DNA of 7,120 bases from positions 1-7,120 of the forward strand of contig JAITQQ010000026.1 in the NCBI GenBank assembly GCA_031288855.1, given 5' to 3'. Both the position numbers and the translations under genes were made by a program. Below the pieces are notes generated by a model. It did no database searches. It had not been told where the DNA came from and worked only from the letters and a program-made list of their open reading frames with translations. Source of the stretch: Prevotellaceae bacterium (lineage in GTDB: Bacteria > Bacteroidota > Bacteroidia > Bacteroidales > UBA932). Within the stretch, counting starts at the first letter, position 1. Each line of letters opens with the position of its first letter. Below are positions 1 to 6,499 of the stretch, one piece after another.

Positions 1-1325
1 CGGTAGGGTTGTGAGTCGAGGATGTTCCGGTAGGCCGGGCGGATGATGCGTTTGCTCTTGAAGTTCAGTTCTTCGATGCGGTGCGCCGTCCAGCCGATGA
101 TGCGCGCCATGGCGAACAGCGGCGTATAGATTTCTTGCGGAAGCCCGATCATCTCGTACACGAACCCCGAATAGAAGTCGATGTTCGACGATACGCGTTT
201 TTTGCTTCCCTTGAAGTTGTAGAACGATTCGATGGCGCGTGCTTCGAGCAGTTCGAGGAAGGCGAATTCTTCGTGCCGGCCTTTTTCCTTCGCAAGGTCG
301 CGCGCGAGTTCCTTGAGGAGGATTGCCCGCGGGTCGGAGATCGTGTACACCGCATGCCCGATGCCGTATATCAGTCCCGTCTTGTTGTATACTTCCCCGT
401 TGAGCATCCGGAGGAAATAGGCGTCGATTTCTTCCACGTTCTTCCAGTCCCGGATATTCTTTTTCAGATGGCTGAACATGTCGACAACCTGAATGTTGGC
501 GCCTCCGTGCAGCGGTCCTTTGAGCGAGCCTATGCCGGCTGCAATTGACGAATAGGTGTCTGTTCCGGTCGAACTCGTCACCCGGACGGTAAAGGTAGAG
601 TTGTTGCCGCCTCCATGTTCGGCCTGTAGCACGAGCAGGAGGTCGAGCGTGCGGGCTTCGAGCGGGGTATAGGCCTTTTTCAGCATGTAGAGGAAATTCT
701 CCGCAATGGTGAGGAGTTCGTTCGGGTGACGGATATGCAGCGAAAGGCCCTGCGTGCTGTGACGGTAGATGTTGTAGGCATAGGCAACGACGGCCGGAAA
801 CCGGGAGATGAGCTGTATGGACTGGCGCATCAGGTTTTCGGGCGACGTGTCGTCGGGGTTCGGGTCGAAGTTGTACATCTCAAGCACGCAGCGCGCAAGG
901 GTGTTCATGATGTTTTGTCCTTCGAGGTCGATGATATTCATCTTCGTTTTTTGTTCCAGCGGCATGTTGTCGTTGATCAGTTCGCGGAAGTTGGCCAGTT
1001 CTTCCCTGTCGGGCAGTCTTCCCGAGAGCATCAGGAAGGCCACTTCTTCCAGTCCGAAGCGCTCTTCCCGGATCAGTCCGTGCACGATGTCTTCGATGTC
1101 ATATCCCCGGTAATACAGTTTTCCGGGGATGGCTTTCAGTGTACCGTCGTCTGCCCTTTCGTAGCCAACAACGTTTCCTATCTGGGTAAGGCCTACCAGT
1201 ACGCCCGTGCCGTCATCGTTGCGAAGTCCGCGCTTCACGTTATACTTTACAAACAAATCGTTGTCTATCGTGCATGTCGTTTTCACCGATTCCGACAACT
1301 TGTAGATTAAATATTCTTTTTTCAT
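1..1325 (-). CDS. gltA: Citrate synthase, 3' end cut by the window edge
   Basis: Condenses oxaloacetate and acetyl-CoA to citrate, the entry step of the TCA cycle, in the cytoplasm. About 441 codons are open from the ATG at 1325 to the left edge with no stop. Family members of this type are usually a little over 440 residues, so probably only a few codons are missing. Seen motifs: EHGGGNNSTF with H237 (oxaloacetate-binding His), GPLHGGAN with catalytic H273, GIGHAVYTISDPRA with catalytic H324 and substrate-binding R333, and NIDFYSG with catalytic D383. These match E. coli H229, H264, H305 and D362. The N-terminal part (NVKRGLRN, then GKLYYRGYDI) resembles the Clostridium/Bacteroides-type enzyme rather than the E. 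coli one. It is the last visible gene of the acn-icd-gltA operon, 15 bases after icd, with no clear Shine-Dalgarno sequence. Identity is near certain; only the C-terminus is unseen. Confidence 0.96.
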   Translation of the reverse strand, partial: MKKEYLIYKLSESVKTTCTIDNDLFVKYNVKRGLRNDDGTGVLVGLTQIGNVVGYERADDGTLKAIPGKLYYRGYDIEDIVHGLIREERFGLEEVAFLMLSGRLPDREELANFRELINDNMPLEQKTKMNIIDLEGQNIMNTLARCVLEMYNFDPNPDDTSPENLMRQSIQLISRFPAVVAYAYNIYRHSTQGLSLHIRHPNELLTIAENFLYMLKKAYTPLEARTLDLLLVLQAEHGGGNNSTFTVRVTSSTGTDTYSSIAAGIGSLKGPLHGGANIQVVDMFSHLKKNIRDWKNVEEIDAYFLRMLNGEVYNKTGLIYGIGHAVYTISDPRAILLKELARDLAKEKGRHEEFAFLELLEARAIESFYNFKGSKKRVSSNIDFYSGFVYEMIGLPQEIYTPLFAMARIIGWTAHRIEELNFKSKRIIRPAYRNILDSQPY

Positions 1326-1340
1326 AATGGGGCGTTTTTT

Positions 1341-2519
1341 TTAAATCGTTGCTTTTATTCTTTCTCCAAAGGCTTTTGTCCCGAGCGGTTTCCCGTTGGG
1401 CATAAAGCGGGCGAGGTCTGCGGTGGCCTCGCCGTTCATGAATGCCCGTTCCATGGCGGCGGTAATCAAGGCGGCGGCTTCGTTCCACCCGATATATTCG
1501 AGCATCATTACCGACGAGAGGATGAGCGACGAAGGGTTGGCCATGTCTTTTCCGGCGATGTCGGGCGCCGTTCCGTGCGTGGCTTCGAAGATAGCATGGC
1601 CGCTGTTGTAATTGATATTGGCGCCCGGCGCTATTCCGATGCCGCCCACCATGGCGGCCAGCTGGTCGGATATATAGTCGCCGTTGAGGTTCAAGGTGGC
1701 GATAACCGAATATTTTTCGGGCGTCAGCAGGGTATTTTGCAGGAATGCGTCGGCAATCACGTCTTTGACAACGATTTTTCCTTCGGCCATTTCTTTTGAA
1801 AATTCGCGTTCGGCCAGCGCGTATCCCCAGTGTTTGAAGCCGCCTTCGGTAAATTTCATGATGTTGCCCTTGTGTACCAGCGTCACGTTCTGACGTCCGT
1901 GCTCCAGCGCGTAGCGGATGGCTGCGCGTACCAGCCGTTCGGTGCCTTCGACCGATACCGGCTTGACGCCGAACGAGGAGGTCTGCGGAAAACGGATTTT
2001 GGTGACGCCCATTTCGCCGGTCAGGAACCGGAGGAACCGGGCGGCTTCGGGAGTGCCCTGTTGCCATTCGATACCGGCGTAGATGTCTTCCGTGTTCTCG
2101 CGGAAGATCACCATGTCGACTTTCTGCGGCTCCTTCACCGGCGACTCAACGCCCCTGAACCAGCGTACCGGGCGCAGGCAGACATACAGGTCGAGCGTTT
2201 GACGCAGCGCCACATTCAGCGAACGGATACCTTCGCCCACGGGCGTTGTCAGCGGGCCTTTGATGCCTACGAGGTATTCGCGGAAGGCCTCCAGTGTTTC
2301 GTCGGGAAGCCAGTTGCCTGTCTGTTCATACGATTTGCCGCCGGCCAGGACTTCTTTCCACCCGATGGCGCGTTTTCCGCCGTAGGCTTTCTTCACGGCC
2401 GCGTCGACAATTGCCTGTCCAACCGGCGTAATCTCCGCCCCTATGCCGTCTCCCTCGATATAGGGGATCGTCACGTTGTCGGGAACGGACAGGCGGGTCG
2501 ATTTCTTTTCTATTTTCAT
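1341..2519 (-). CDS. icd: Isocitrate dehydrogenase, probably NAD+-dependent
   Basis: Oxidatively decarboxylates isocitrate to 2-oxoglutarate in the cytoplasm. It is a complete 392-residue member of the isocitrate/isopropylmalate dehydrogenase family, slightly shorter than E. coli Icd because a loop after about residue 240 is reduced. Substrate residues are all present: S100, N102 and R106 in SLNVALRQ, R116, R140, Y147 and K217. The metal-binding aspartates D257, D281 and D285 are also present (E. coli D283, D307, D311). The cofactor pocket differs. E. coli NADP+ determinants K344, Y345 and Y391 are replaced by D320, I321 (in [10 protein letters not shown]) and A367; only R395 is kept, as R371. 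Asp-Ile at this place is the pattern of NAD+-using members, so NAD+ is inferred although automatic annotation would probably say NADP+. The gene begins 12 bases after the acn stop, and gltA follows after 15 bases. Confidence 0.96.
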   Translation of the reverse strand: MKIEKKSTRLSVPDNVTIPYIEGDGIGAEITPVGQAIVDAAVKKAYGGKRAIGWKEVLAGGKSYEQTGNWLPDETLEAFREYLVGIKGPLTTPVGEGIRSLNVALRQTLDLYVCLRPVRWFRGVESPVKEPQKVDMVIFRENTEDIYAGIEWQQGTPEAARFLRFLTGEMGVTKIRFPQTSSFGVKPVSVEGTERLVRAAIRYALEHGRQNVTLVHKGNIMKFTEGGFKHWGYALAEREFSKEMAEGKIVVKDVIADAFLQNTLLTPEKYSVIATLNLNGDYISDQLAAMVGGIGIAPGANINYNSGHAIFEATHGTAPDIAGKDMANPSSLILSSVMMLEYIGWNEAAALITAAMERAFMNGEATADLARFMPNGKPLGTKAFGERIKATI

Positions 2520-2531
2520 ATCCGTCGTATT

Positions 2532-4781
2532 CTAATTATTCAAATAGTTCAGCGCGCTTCCTGCCCGGTACCAGCCGATTTGCAAATCGTTAAACGAATG
2601 GTTGGCGAGAAATCTGTCCTCCGTATCGTCGGTGTGGTGCAGGACTACGGCAAGCGGTTTGCCCGGACTGAAACTCTCCGTGCCTTCGACCGTAATGCAG
2701 TCGTTTTCCCTGATTTTGTCATAGTCGTCCTTAACGGCAAACGTGAGCGCCAGCATGCCCTGTTTCTTCAGGTTCGTTTCGTGGATGCGGGCAAAACTTT
2801 TCGCAAGAATTACTCTGACGTTCAGGAAACGCGGTTCCATTGCCGCATGTTCGCGCGAGGAACCTTCGCCGTAGTTGTCTTCGGCAACAACAATCGACGA
2901 AATGCCTGCTGCCCGGTAGCGCCTTGCAACAGCCGAAACGGCGCTGTATTCTCCCGTCAGCTGGTTCAACACCAGATTGGTTTTGCCGTTAAACGCATTG
3001 ACAGCGCCCATCAGCATGTTGTCCGAAATGTGATCGAGGTGTCCCCGGAAGCGCAGCCACGTCCCAGCCATGGAGATATGGTCGGTTGTGCACTTGCCCT
3101 GTGTTTTGATTAGTAGCGGCATCCCGGCGAGGTCGCCCTCCTGTGGGGGGAGGAACGGTTGCAGGCGTTGCAGGCGTTCCGACGAGGGATCGATTTGCAC
3201 TTCCGCCGGGTTGTTGTCCGGTGCGACGTAGCCGTTGTCGTTCACCTCGAATCCGTCCGGCGGGAAATCCGCACCTTCCGGCGCCCTGAGCATAACGTCG
3301 CGGCCGTCTTCCGTTTTCAGCAAATCCTTCAGGGGATTAAAGCACAAATCACCGGCAATCGTCAGCGCCATTGTCAGCTCGGGCGACGCCACGAACGCAT
3401 ACGTGTTGGGATTGCCGTCGGCGCGCTTCGCAAAATTACGGTTAAATGACGTAACGATAGCATTCCGGCGCGTATTGTCGTCGGTGTGCCGTTTCCACTG
3501 CCCGATGCACGGGCCGCAGGCGTTCGCCATAACCAGTCCGCCGATTTTCTCGAAATCGCCGATAATGCCGTCGCGGGCGGCGGTATGCCGGATTTGTTCC
3601 GAGCCGGGATTGACAATCAGCGAAGCGGCAACCGGAATTTTGTCTTCCCGCGCCTGCCGTGCCACGGAAGCCGCCCTGCTCAAATCCTGATACGACGAAT
3701 TGGTACACGAGCCGATCAGTCCTACCTCCATCCGCTGCGGATAGTCGCCTGCTTTCACGCGGGCGGCGAACTCAGACAGCGGCGTAGCCGCGTCGGGCGT
3801 AAAGGGACCATTAATGTAGGGTTCCAGCGTCGAAAGGTCGATTTCGACGATACGGTCGAAGTACTGTCCGGGATTTTCAACCGTTTCCCTGTCGGCCTGC
3901 AAGCAGGGAGCGATGTTTTCCGCCCATGCGGCCACCTCCTTCCGTCCGGTCTGTTGCAGATACGATGCCATGTTATGGTCGAAGGGAAATATCGACGCCG
4001 TGGCGCCCACTTCGGCGCCCATGTTACAGATAGTGGCCTTGCCCGTAGCCGGAAGCGACGAAGTGCCCTCGCCGAAATATTCGATGATAGCATTCGTGCC
4101 GCCTTTGACGGTCAGCATACCGGCCAGTTTCAGGATAACGTCTTTTGGCGCCGTCCAGCCGTTCAGTCGTCCGGTCAGCCTGACGCCGATCAGTTCGGGC
4201 ATTTTCAATTCCCATTCCATGCCGCTCATCACGTCCACCGCATCGGCTCCGCCTGCGCCAACGGCAATCATTCCCAAGCCGCCCGCATTGGGCGTGTGCG
4301 AGTCTGTGCCGATCATCATCCCGCCCGGGAAGGCATAATTTTCGAGCACCACCTGATGGATAATGCCGGCTCCCGGCTTCCAGAACCCGATGCCGAACCT
4401 GTTCGATACGGTTTTCAGAAAGTCATACACCTCGCGGTTGACATCCTTTGCCGTCCGGATGTCGGCGTCGGCGCCGAGGTCGGCCTGTATGAGGTGGTCG
4501 CAGTGCACGCTTGCCGGAACAGCCGACTTTTCCCTTCCCGCGTTCATGAATTGCAGGAGCGCCATCTGCGCCGTGGCGTCCTGCATGGCTACGCGGTCGG
4601 GGCGGAAATTGACGTAATCGACGCCCCTCCTGTAGGTCTTCAAATCCTTTGCATCATACAGATGCGCATACAAAATTTTTTCCGCCAGCGTCAGCGGACG
4701 ACCGATGCGGTTGCGTATCCTGTCGACTTTGCCGGGGAATTGCGCATAAAACGTTTTCAGCATTTCGATGTTGTAAGTCAT
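2532..4781 (-). CDS. acn: Aconitate hydratase (aconitase), mitochondrial-like type
   Basis: Isomerises citrate to isocitrate through cis-aconitate using a [4Fe-4S] cluster, in the cytoplasm. From the ATG at 4781 the protein has 749 residues, close to mature mitochondrial aconitase. Cluster cysteines are C359 (GSCTN), C422 and C425 (ACGPC), almost the pig enzyme numbering (358, 421, 424). Active-site segments CDHLI (94-98), [11 protein letters not shown] (158-168) and [10 protein letters not shown] (637-646, with the catalytic serine and Arg643) are intact. Residues 1 to about 510 form domains 1-3; the C-terminal swivel domain follows a linker near 530-550. The frame stays open to an ATG at 4850, but that stretch contains the likely promoter, so it is probably not translated. 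ATG 4763 (residue 7 here) is another possible start. It is the first gene of the operon with icd and gltA, and its stop is TAG. The symbol acn is generic; acnA is also used for this type. Confidence 0.96.
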   Translation of the reverse strand: MTYNIEMLKTFYAQFPGKVDRIRNRIGRPLTLAEKILYAHLYDAKDLKTYRRGVDYVNFRPDRVAMQDATAQMALLQFMNAGREKSAVPASVHCDHLIQADLGADADIRTAKDVNREVYDFLKTVSNRFGIGFWKPGAGIIHQVVLENYAFPGGMMIGTDSHTPNAGGLGMIAVGAGGADAVDVMSGMEWELKMPELIGVRLTGRLNGWTAPKDVILKLAGMLTVKGGTNAIIEYFGEGTSSLPATGKATICNMGAEVGATASIFPFDHNMASYLQQTGRKEVAAWAENIAPCLQADRETVENPGQYFDRIVEIDLSTLEPYINGPFTPDAATPLSEFAARVKAGDYPQRMEVGLIGSCTNSSYQDLSRAASVARQAREDKIPVAASLIVNPGSEQIRHTAARDGIIGDFEKIGGLVMANACGPCIGQWKRHTDDNTRRNAIVTSFNRNFAKRADGNPNTYAFVASPELTMALTIAGDLCFNPLKDLLKTEDGRDVMLRAPEGADFPPDGFEVNDNGYVAPDNNPAEVQIDPSSERLQRLQPFLPPQEGDLAGMPLLIKTQGKCTTDHISMAGTWLRFRGHLDHISDNMLMGAVNAFNGKTNLVLNQLTGEYSAVSAVARRYRAAGISSIVVAEDNYGEGSSREHAAMEPRFLNVRVILAKSFARIHETNLKKQGMLALTFAVKDDYDKIRENDCITVEGTESFSPGKPLAVVLHHTDDTEDRFLANHSFNDLQIGWYRAGSALNYLNN

Positions 4782-4792
4782 ATTGTATAACA

Positions 4793-4824
4793 CAAAGGTA
4801 AGATATTTCGATCGAAAAACACAA
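4793..4824 (-). promoter_or_regulatory. Bacteroidota-type promoter of the acn-icd-gltA operon
   Basis: On the minus strand, TACCTTTG (4800 down to 4793) matches the -7 consensus TAnnTTTG. A TTG at 4824-4822 lies 21 bases upstream of it, in the place of the -33 element. Transcription would begin near 4787, only about 6 bases before the ATG at 4781 or about 24 before the ATG at 4763. This is a motif match only; no expression data were available. Confidence 0.6.
4806..4817. promoter_or_regulatory. Perfect 12-bp palindrome in the acn promoter spacer, candidate operator
   Basis: TTTCGATCGAAA is identical to its reverse complement and does not extend further (A opposite A at 4805/4818). It lies entirely between the -33 and -7 elements of the predicted acn promoter, where a dimeric repressor would block transcription. 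The palindrome and its position are seen; the operator role is inferred and no regulator is identified. Confidence 0.35.
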
Positions 4825-4854
4825 GAACCGCCTATAAATTCCGCATTCATTTAC

Positions 4855-4862
4855 TATCTTTG
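4855..4862 (+). promoter_or_regulatory. Putative -7 promoter element of the MmcQ/YjbR gene
   Basis: TATCTTTG fits the Bacteroidota -7 consensus TAnnTTTG and lies 21 bases before the ATG at 4884 and 33 before the ATG at 4896. No TTG was found at the expected -33 distance upstream, so the promoter would be weak or dependent on other factors. Confidence 0.45.
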
Positions 4863-4895
4863 TACCCGATACCATTTGTATAAATGATAAAAAGA

Positions 4896-5261
4896 ATGAA
4901 CATAGAAGAATTACGCGAACATTGTCTTACGGTAAAAGAAGCCATCGAATGTATGCCATTTGACGACGACACCATGGTTTACAAAATAATGGGAAAAATG
5001 TTTGCTTATTTTCCCCTGACGCCGAAAGACGGCAGGTTTTGCGTTACTATGAAATGTCATCCCGATAAATCCATTTATCTGAGGGAACATTATCAGGGTA
5101 TTACTTCCGGCTACCATTTGAATAAGAGGCATTGGATTACGGTTTATATTCAAAGTGACGTCCCCGACAAATTGATTGCGGAACTGATTAACCATTCTGT
5201 GGAAGAAGTAACAAAAAAACTGCCGAAATATAAGAGAATGGAATATCAAAAGCGGAAGTAA
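4896..5261 (+). CDS. MmcQ/YjbR (DUF419) family small protein
   Basis: A 121-residue soluble protein of the MmcQ/YjbR family (COG2315), often labelled DNA-binding because of its fold; no biochemical role is firmly established. The family pattern runs through the whole length: MNIEELREHC at the N-terminus, PFDDDTMVYKIMGKMFAYF (21-39), TMKCHPDKS (51-59), the hallmark GITSGYHLNKRHWITV (68-83), then LINHSVEEVTKKLPK (97-111). The usual S-Y of the last helix is S-V here. The start at 4896 is chosen because homologues commonly begin with M-N-I-E-E-L; an in-frame ATG at 4884 would add four residues (MIKR). It is transcribed divergently from the acn operon and converges on the DUF1016 gene, the two stop codons being 29 bases apart without a convincing terminator hairpin. 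No functional link to either neighbour is evident. Confidence 0.9.
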   Translation: MNIEELREHCLTVKEAIECMPFDDDTMVYKIMGKMFAYFPLTPKDGRFCVTMKCHPDKSIYLREHYQGITSGYHLNKRHWITVYIQSDVPDKLIAELINHSVEEVTKKLPKYKRMEYQKRK

Positions 5262-5290
5262 TTCTCTTTATAGTCCGAAAACGCTTTAGT

Positions 5291-6340
5291 TTATTGCGCA
5301 ATTAATTTTTTAAATTCTTCCTTGCTTGGTAAAACAGTCTGGTAGCGACTTGCAAAAATCTGTTTGTTGTCTTCGGGCAATGTTATTTTGACAAGCGTTT
5401 CGCTTTTATCCTGACATAAAATAATCCCGATTGTCTTGTTTTCATCTTCCAGACGTACAAATCTGTCGTAGTAATTGACATACATTTGCATTTGACCAAT
5501 ATCCTGATGCGTCAGCTCTCCTATTTTCAAATCAACCAATACGAAGGCTTTCAAATAACGGTTGAAGAAAGCCAAATCAACTCTAAAATGCTTCTCGTCG
5601 ATGGATATTCGTACCTGTCTGCCGGCAAACGTAAAACCTTTGCCCAATTCAAGCATAAAATGTTCCAGCTTGTCAATCAATTTTTGTTCCAGTTCGCTTT
5701 CGGAATACCGGATATTTTCGGGCAATCCTACAAATTCCAAAATAAACGGGTCTTTGAGTGCATCTTCGGGCTTTTCGATGACTTGTCCTTTCTCCGATAA
5801 CTCTTTTACGCCCTGCTTATCTCTGCTCAATGCCAGTCGTTGATACAAAGCGCTGTCACATTGCCGCTGCAATTCCCGTAGACTCCAGTTGTTGGCCATT
5901 GCCTCAATTTCGTAAAAACGGCGTTCGGCACGGTCTTCTATTCGCATCAACTTGAGATAATGCGACCAACTGAGTTTAAAACAATAAGAATTTAATACAA
6001 TATTTTTATTGTCAACGCTTTGAAATTCTTCAGACACTGTCTGAAGAATTTGACTACTCGAATAGGCAAGGTAAAATTGACGCATTTGGCTAAGATTTGA
6101 GAAAGAAAATCCCTTGCCAAATTCATTGGTTAAACGTTTCGACAGTTCAATCAAAACCTGTTTACCATATTCCGCGCGGTTGCTGCCTTGTTGCTCGTCT
6201 TCAACAATCATTCTGCCTATTTCATAATAAGTATAAACCATGGTTTGATTTACGTTTCTGACGATTGCCCGTCTTGCTTCCGCAAGCAAGTTGCAGATAT
6301 TGTCGAAAAGTTCGCGTTTATCTATCTTTTGAATATCCAT
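5291..6340 (-). CDS. DUF1016/YhcG-type PD-(D/E)XK nuclease
   Basis: A complete 349-residue protein of the DUF1016 family (COG4804, YhcG-like), predicted to be a nuclease of the restriction-endonuclease-like superfamily. Residues about 10-170 are the DUF1016 N-terminal domain, with YYEIGRMIVE (38-47) and LSWSHYLKLMRIEDRAERRF (123-142), then NNWSLRELQRQ. Residues about 190-345 are the nuclease domain: LEFVGLPENI (201-210), D255 in RVDLAFF, the D-x-K signature D270-L-K272, and Q283/Q285 before MYVNYYD. All expected catalytic residues are present, so it is probably active. Substrate and role are uncertain; family members are often found near restriction-modification and other defence genes, but none is visible here. 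Base composition is clearly more AT-rich than the TCA operon, consistent with acquisition. A perfect inverted repeat lies in the linker at residues 97-106. Start ATG 6340 lies about 30 bases after a good promoter match. Confidence 0.93.
   Translation of the reverse strand: MDIQKIDKRELFDNICNLLAEARRAIVRNVNQTMVYTYYEIGRMIVEDEQQGSNRAEYGKQVLIELSKRLTNEFGKGFSFSNLSQMRQFYLAYSSSQILQTVSEEFQSVDNKNIVLNSYCFKLSWSHYLKLMRIEDRAERRFYEIEAMANNWSLRELQRQCDSALYQRLALSRDKQGVKELSEKGQVIEKPEDALKDPFILEFVGLPENIRYSESELEQKLIDKLEHFMLELGKGFTFAGRQVRISIDEKHFRVDLAFFNRYLKAFVLVDLKIGELTHQDIGQMQMYVNYYDRFVRLEDENKTIGIILCQDKSETLVKITLPEDNKQIFASRYQTVLPSKEEFKKLIAQ
6023..6051. repeat. Perfect 29-bp inverted repeat inside the DUF1016 gene
   Basis: The arms AAATTCTTCAGACA (6023-6036) and TGTCTGAAGAATTT (6038-6051) are exact reverse complements around one central C at 6037. 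The next flanking pair (G/G) does not match. On the coding strand the repeat encodes residues 97-106, QILQTVSEEF, in the variable linker between the N-terminal and nuclease domains. It stays in frame, so the gene is not broken. It could be a small palindromic element tolerated in a linker or a hairpin in the mRNA. Confidence 0.75.
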
Positions 6341-6371
6341 AATTATTCACTTTTACTTAGAATTTCAGACA

Positions 6372-6402
6372 CAAAAGTAGTGATAAATGCTTTAATTAAC
6401 AA
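6372..6402 (-). promoter_or_regulatory. Bacteroidota-type promoter of the DUF1016 nuclease gene
   Basis: On the minus strand, TACTTTTG (6379 down to 6372) fits TAnnTTTG, and a TTG at 6402-6400 lies 20 bases upstream, a good -33/-7 spacing. The -7 element is 31 bases before the ATG at 6340. This is a motif match only. Confidence 0.6.
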
Positions 6403-6434
6403 CACAAAGAGATGGGTCATAATTCACTATGCCG

Positions 6435-6461
6435 TTTGCAATCGATTTTTTGCTACCTTTG
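6435..6461 (+). promoter_or_regulatory. Putative promoter of the sensor histidine kinase gene
   Basis: TACCTTTG at 6454-6461 fits the -7 consensus TAnnTTTG and lies 38 bases before the ATG at 6500. A TTTG at 6435-6438 could be the -33 element, but the spacer is only 15 bases, shorter than usual. An 8-bp palindrome, AATCGATT, lies in the spacer at 6440-6447; it is too short to interpret. Confidence 0.45.
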
Positions 6462-6499
6462 CAGCACATAACCAATCTGGAAGGTAAAAACGTCACGCT

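Noticed and set aside
726..1310. Plus-strand open frame of 194 codons opposite the gltA N-terminal part
   Set aside because: It lies antisense to the citrate synthase frame, which carries all catalytic motifs.
1830..3113. Long plus-strand open frame of 427 codons opposite icd and acn
   Set aside because: It is antisense to two intact, strongly conserved enzymes, straddles their junction and shows no recognisable domain. It is a shadow frame of GC-rich coding sequence.
3159..3176. Tandem 9-bp repeat TTGCAGGCG x2 in acn
   Set aside because: It encodes two copies of R-L-Q in the linker before the swivel domain. Two short units are within chance for a linker.
3486..4790. Plus-strand open frame of 434 codons opposite acn
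   Set aside because: It is entirely antisense to aconitase, with low-complexity Arg/His/Val/Phe-rich content typical of reverse frames and no family motif.
5249..5287. AAAGCG/CGCTTT complementary pair around the convergent stops as a bidirectional terminator
   Set aside because: The stem is only 6 bp with a 27-base loop and no clean U-tract, so it is too weak to call.
6364..6372. TTCAGACAC in the nuclease promoter region matching half of the intragenic palindrome
   Set aside because: It is only a 9-base match without the second arm, so chance is a sufficient explanation.
6392..6399. TTAATTAA palindrome in the nuclease promoter spacer as an operator
   Set aside because: It is eight bases of pure A/T in an AT-rich spacer, expected by chance.
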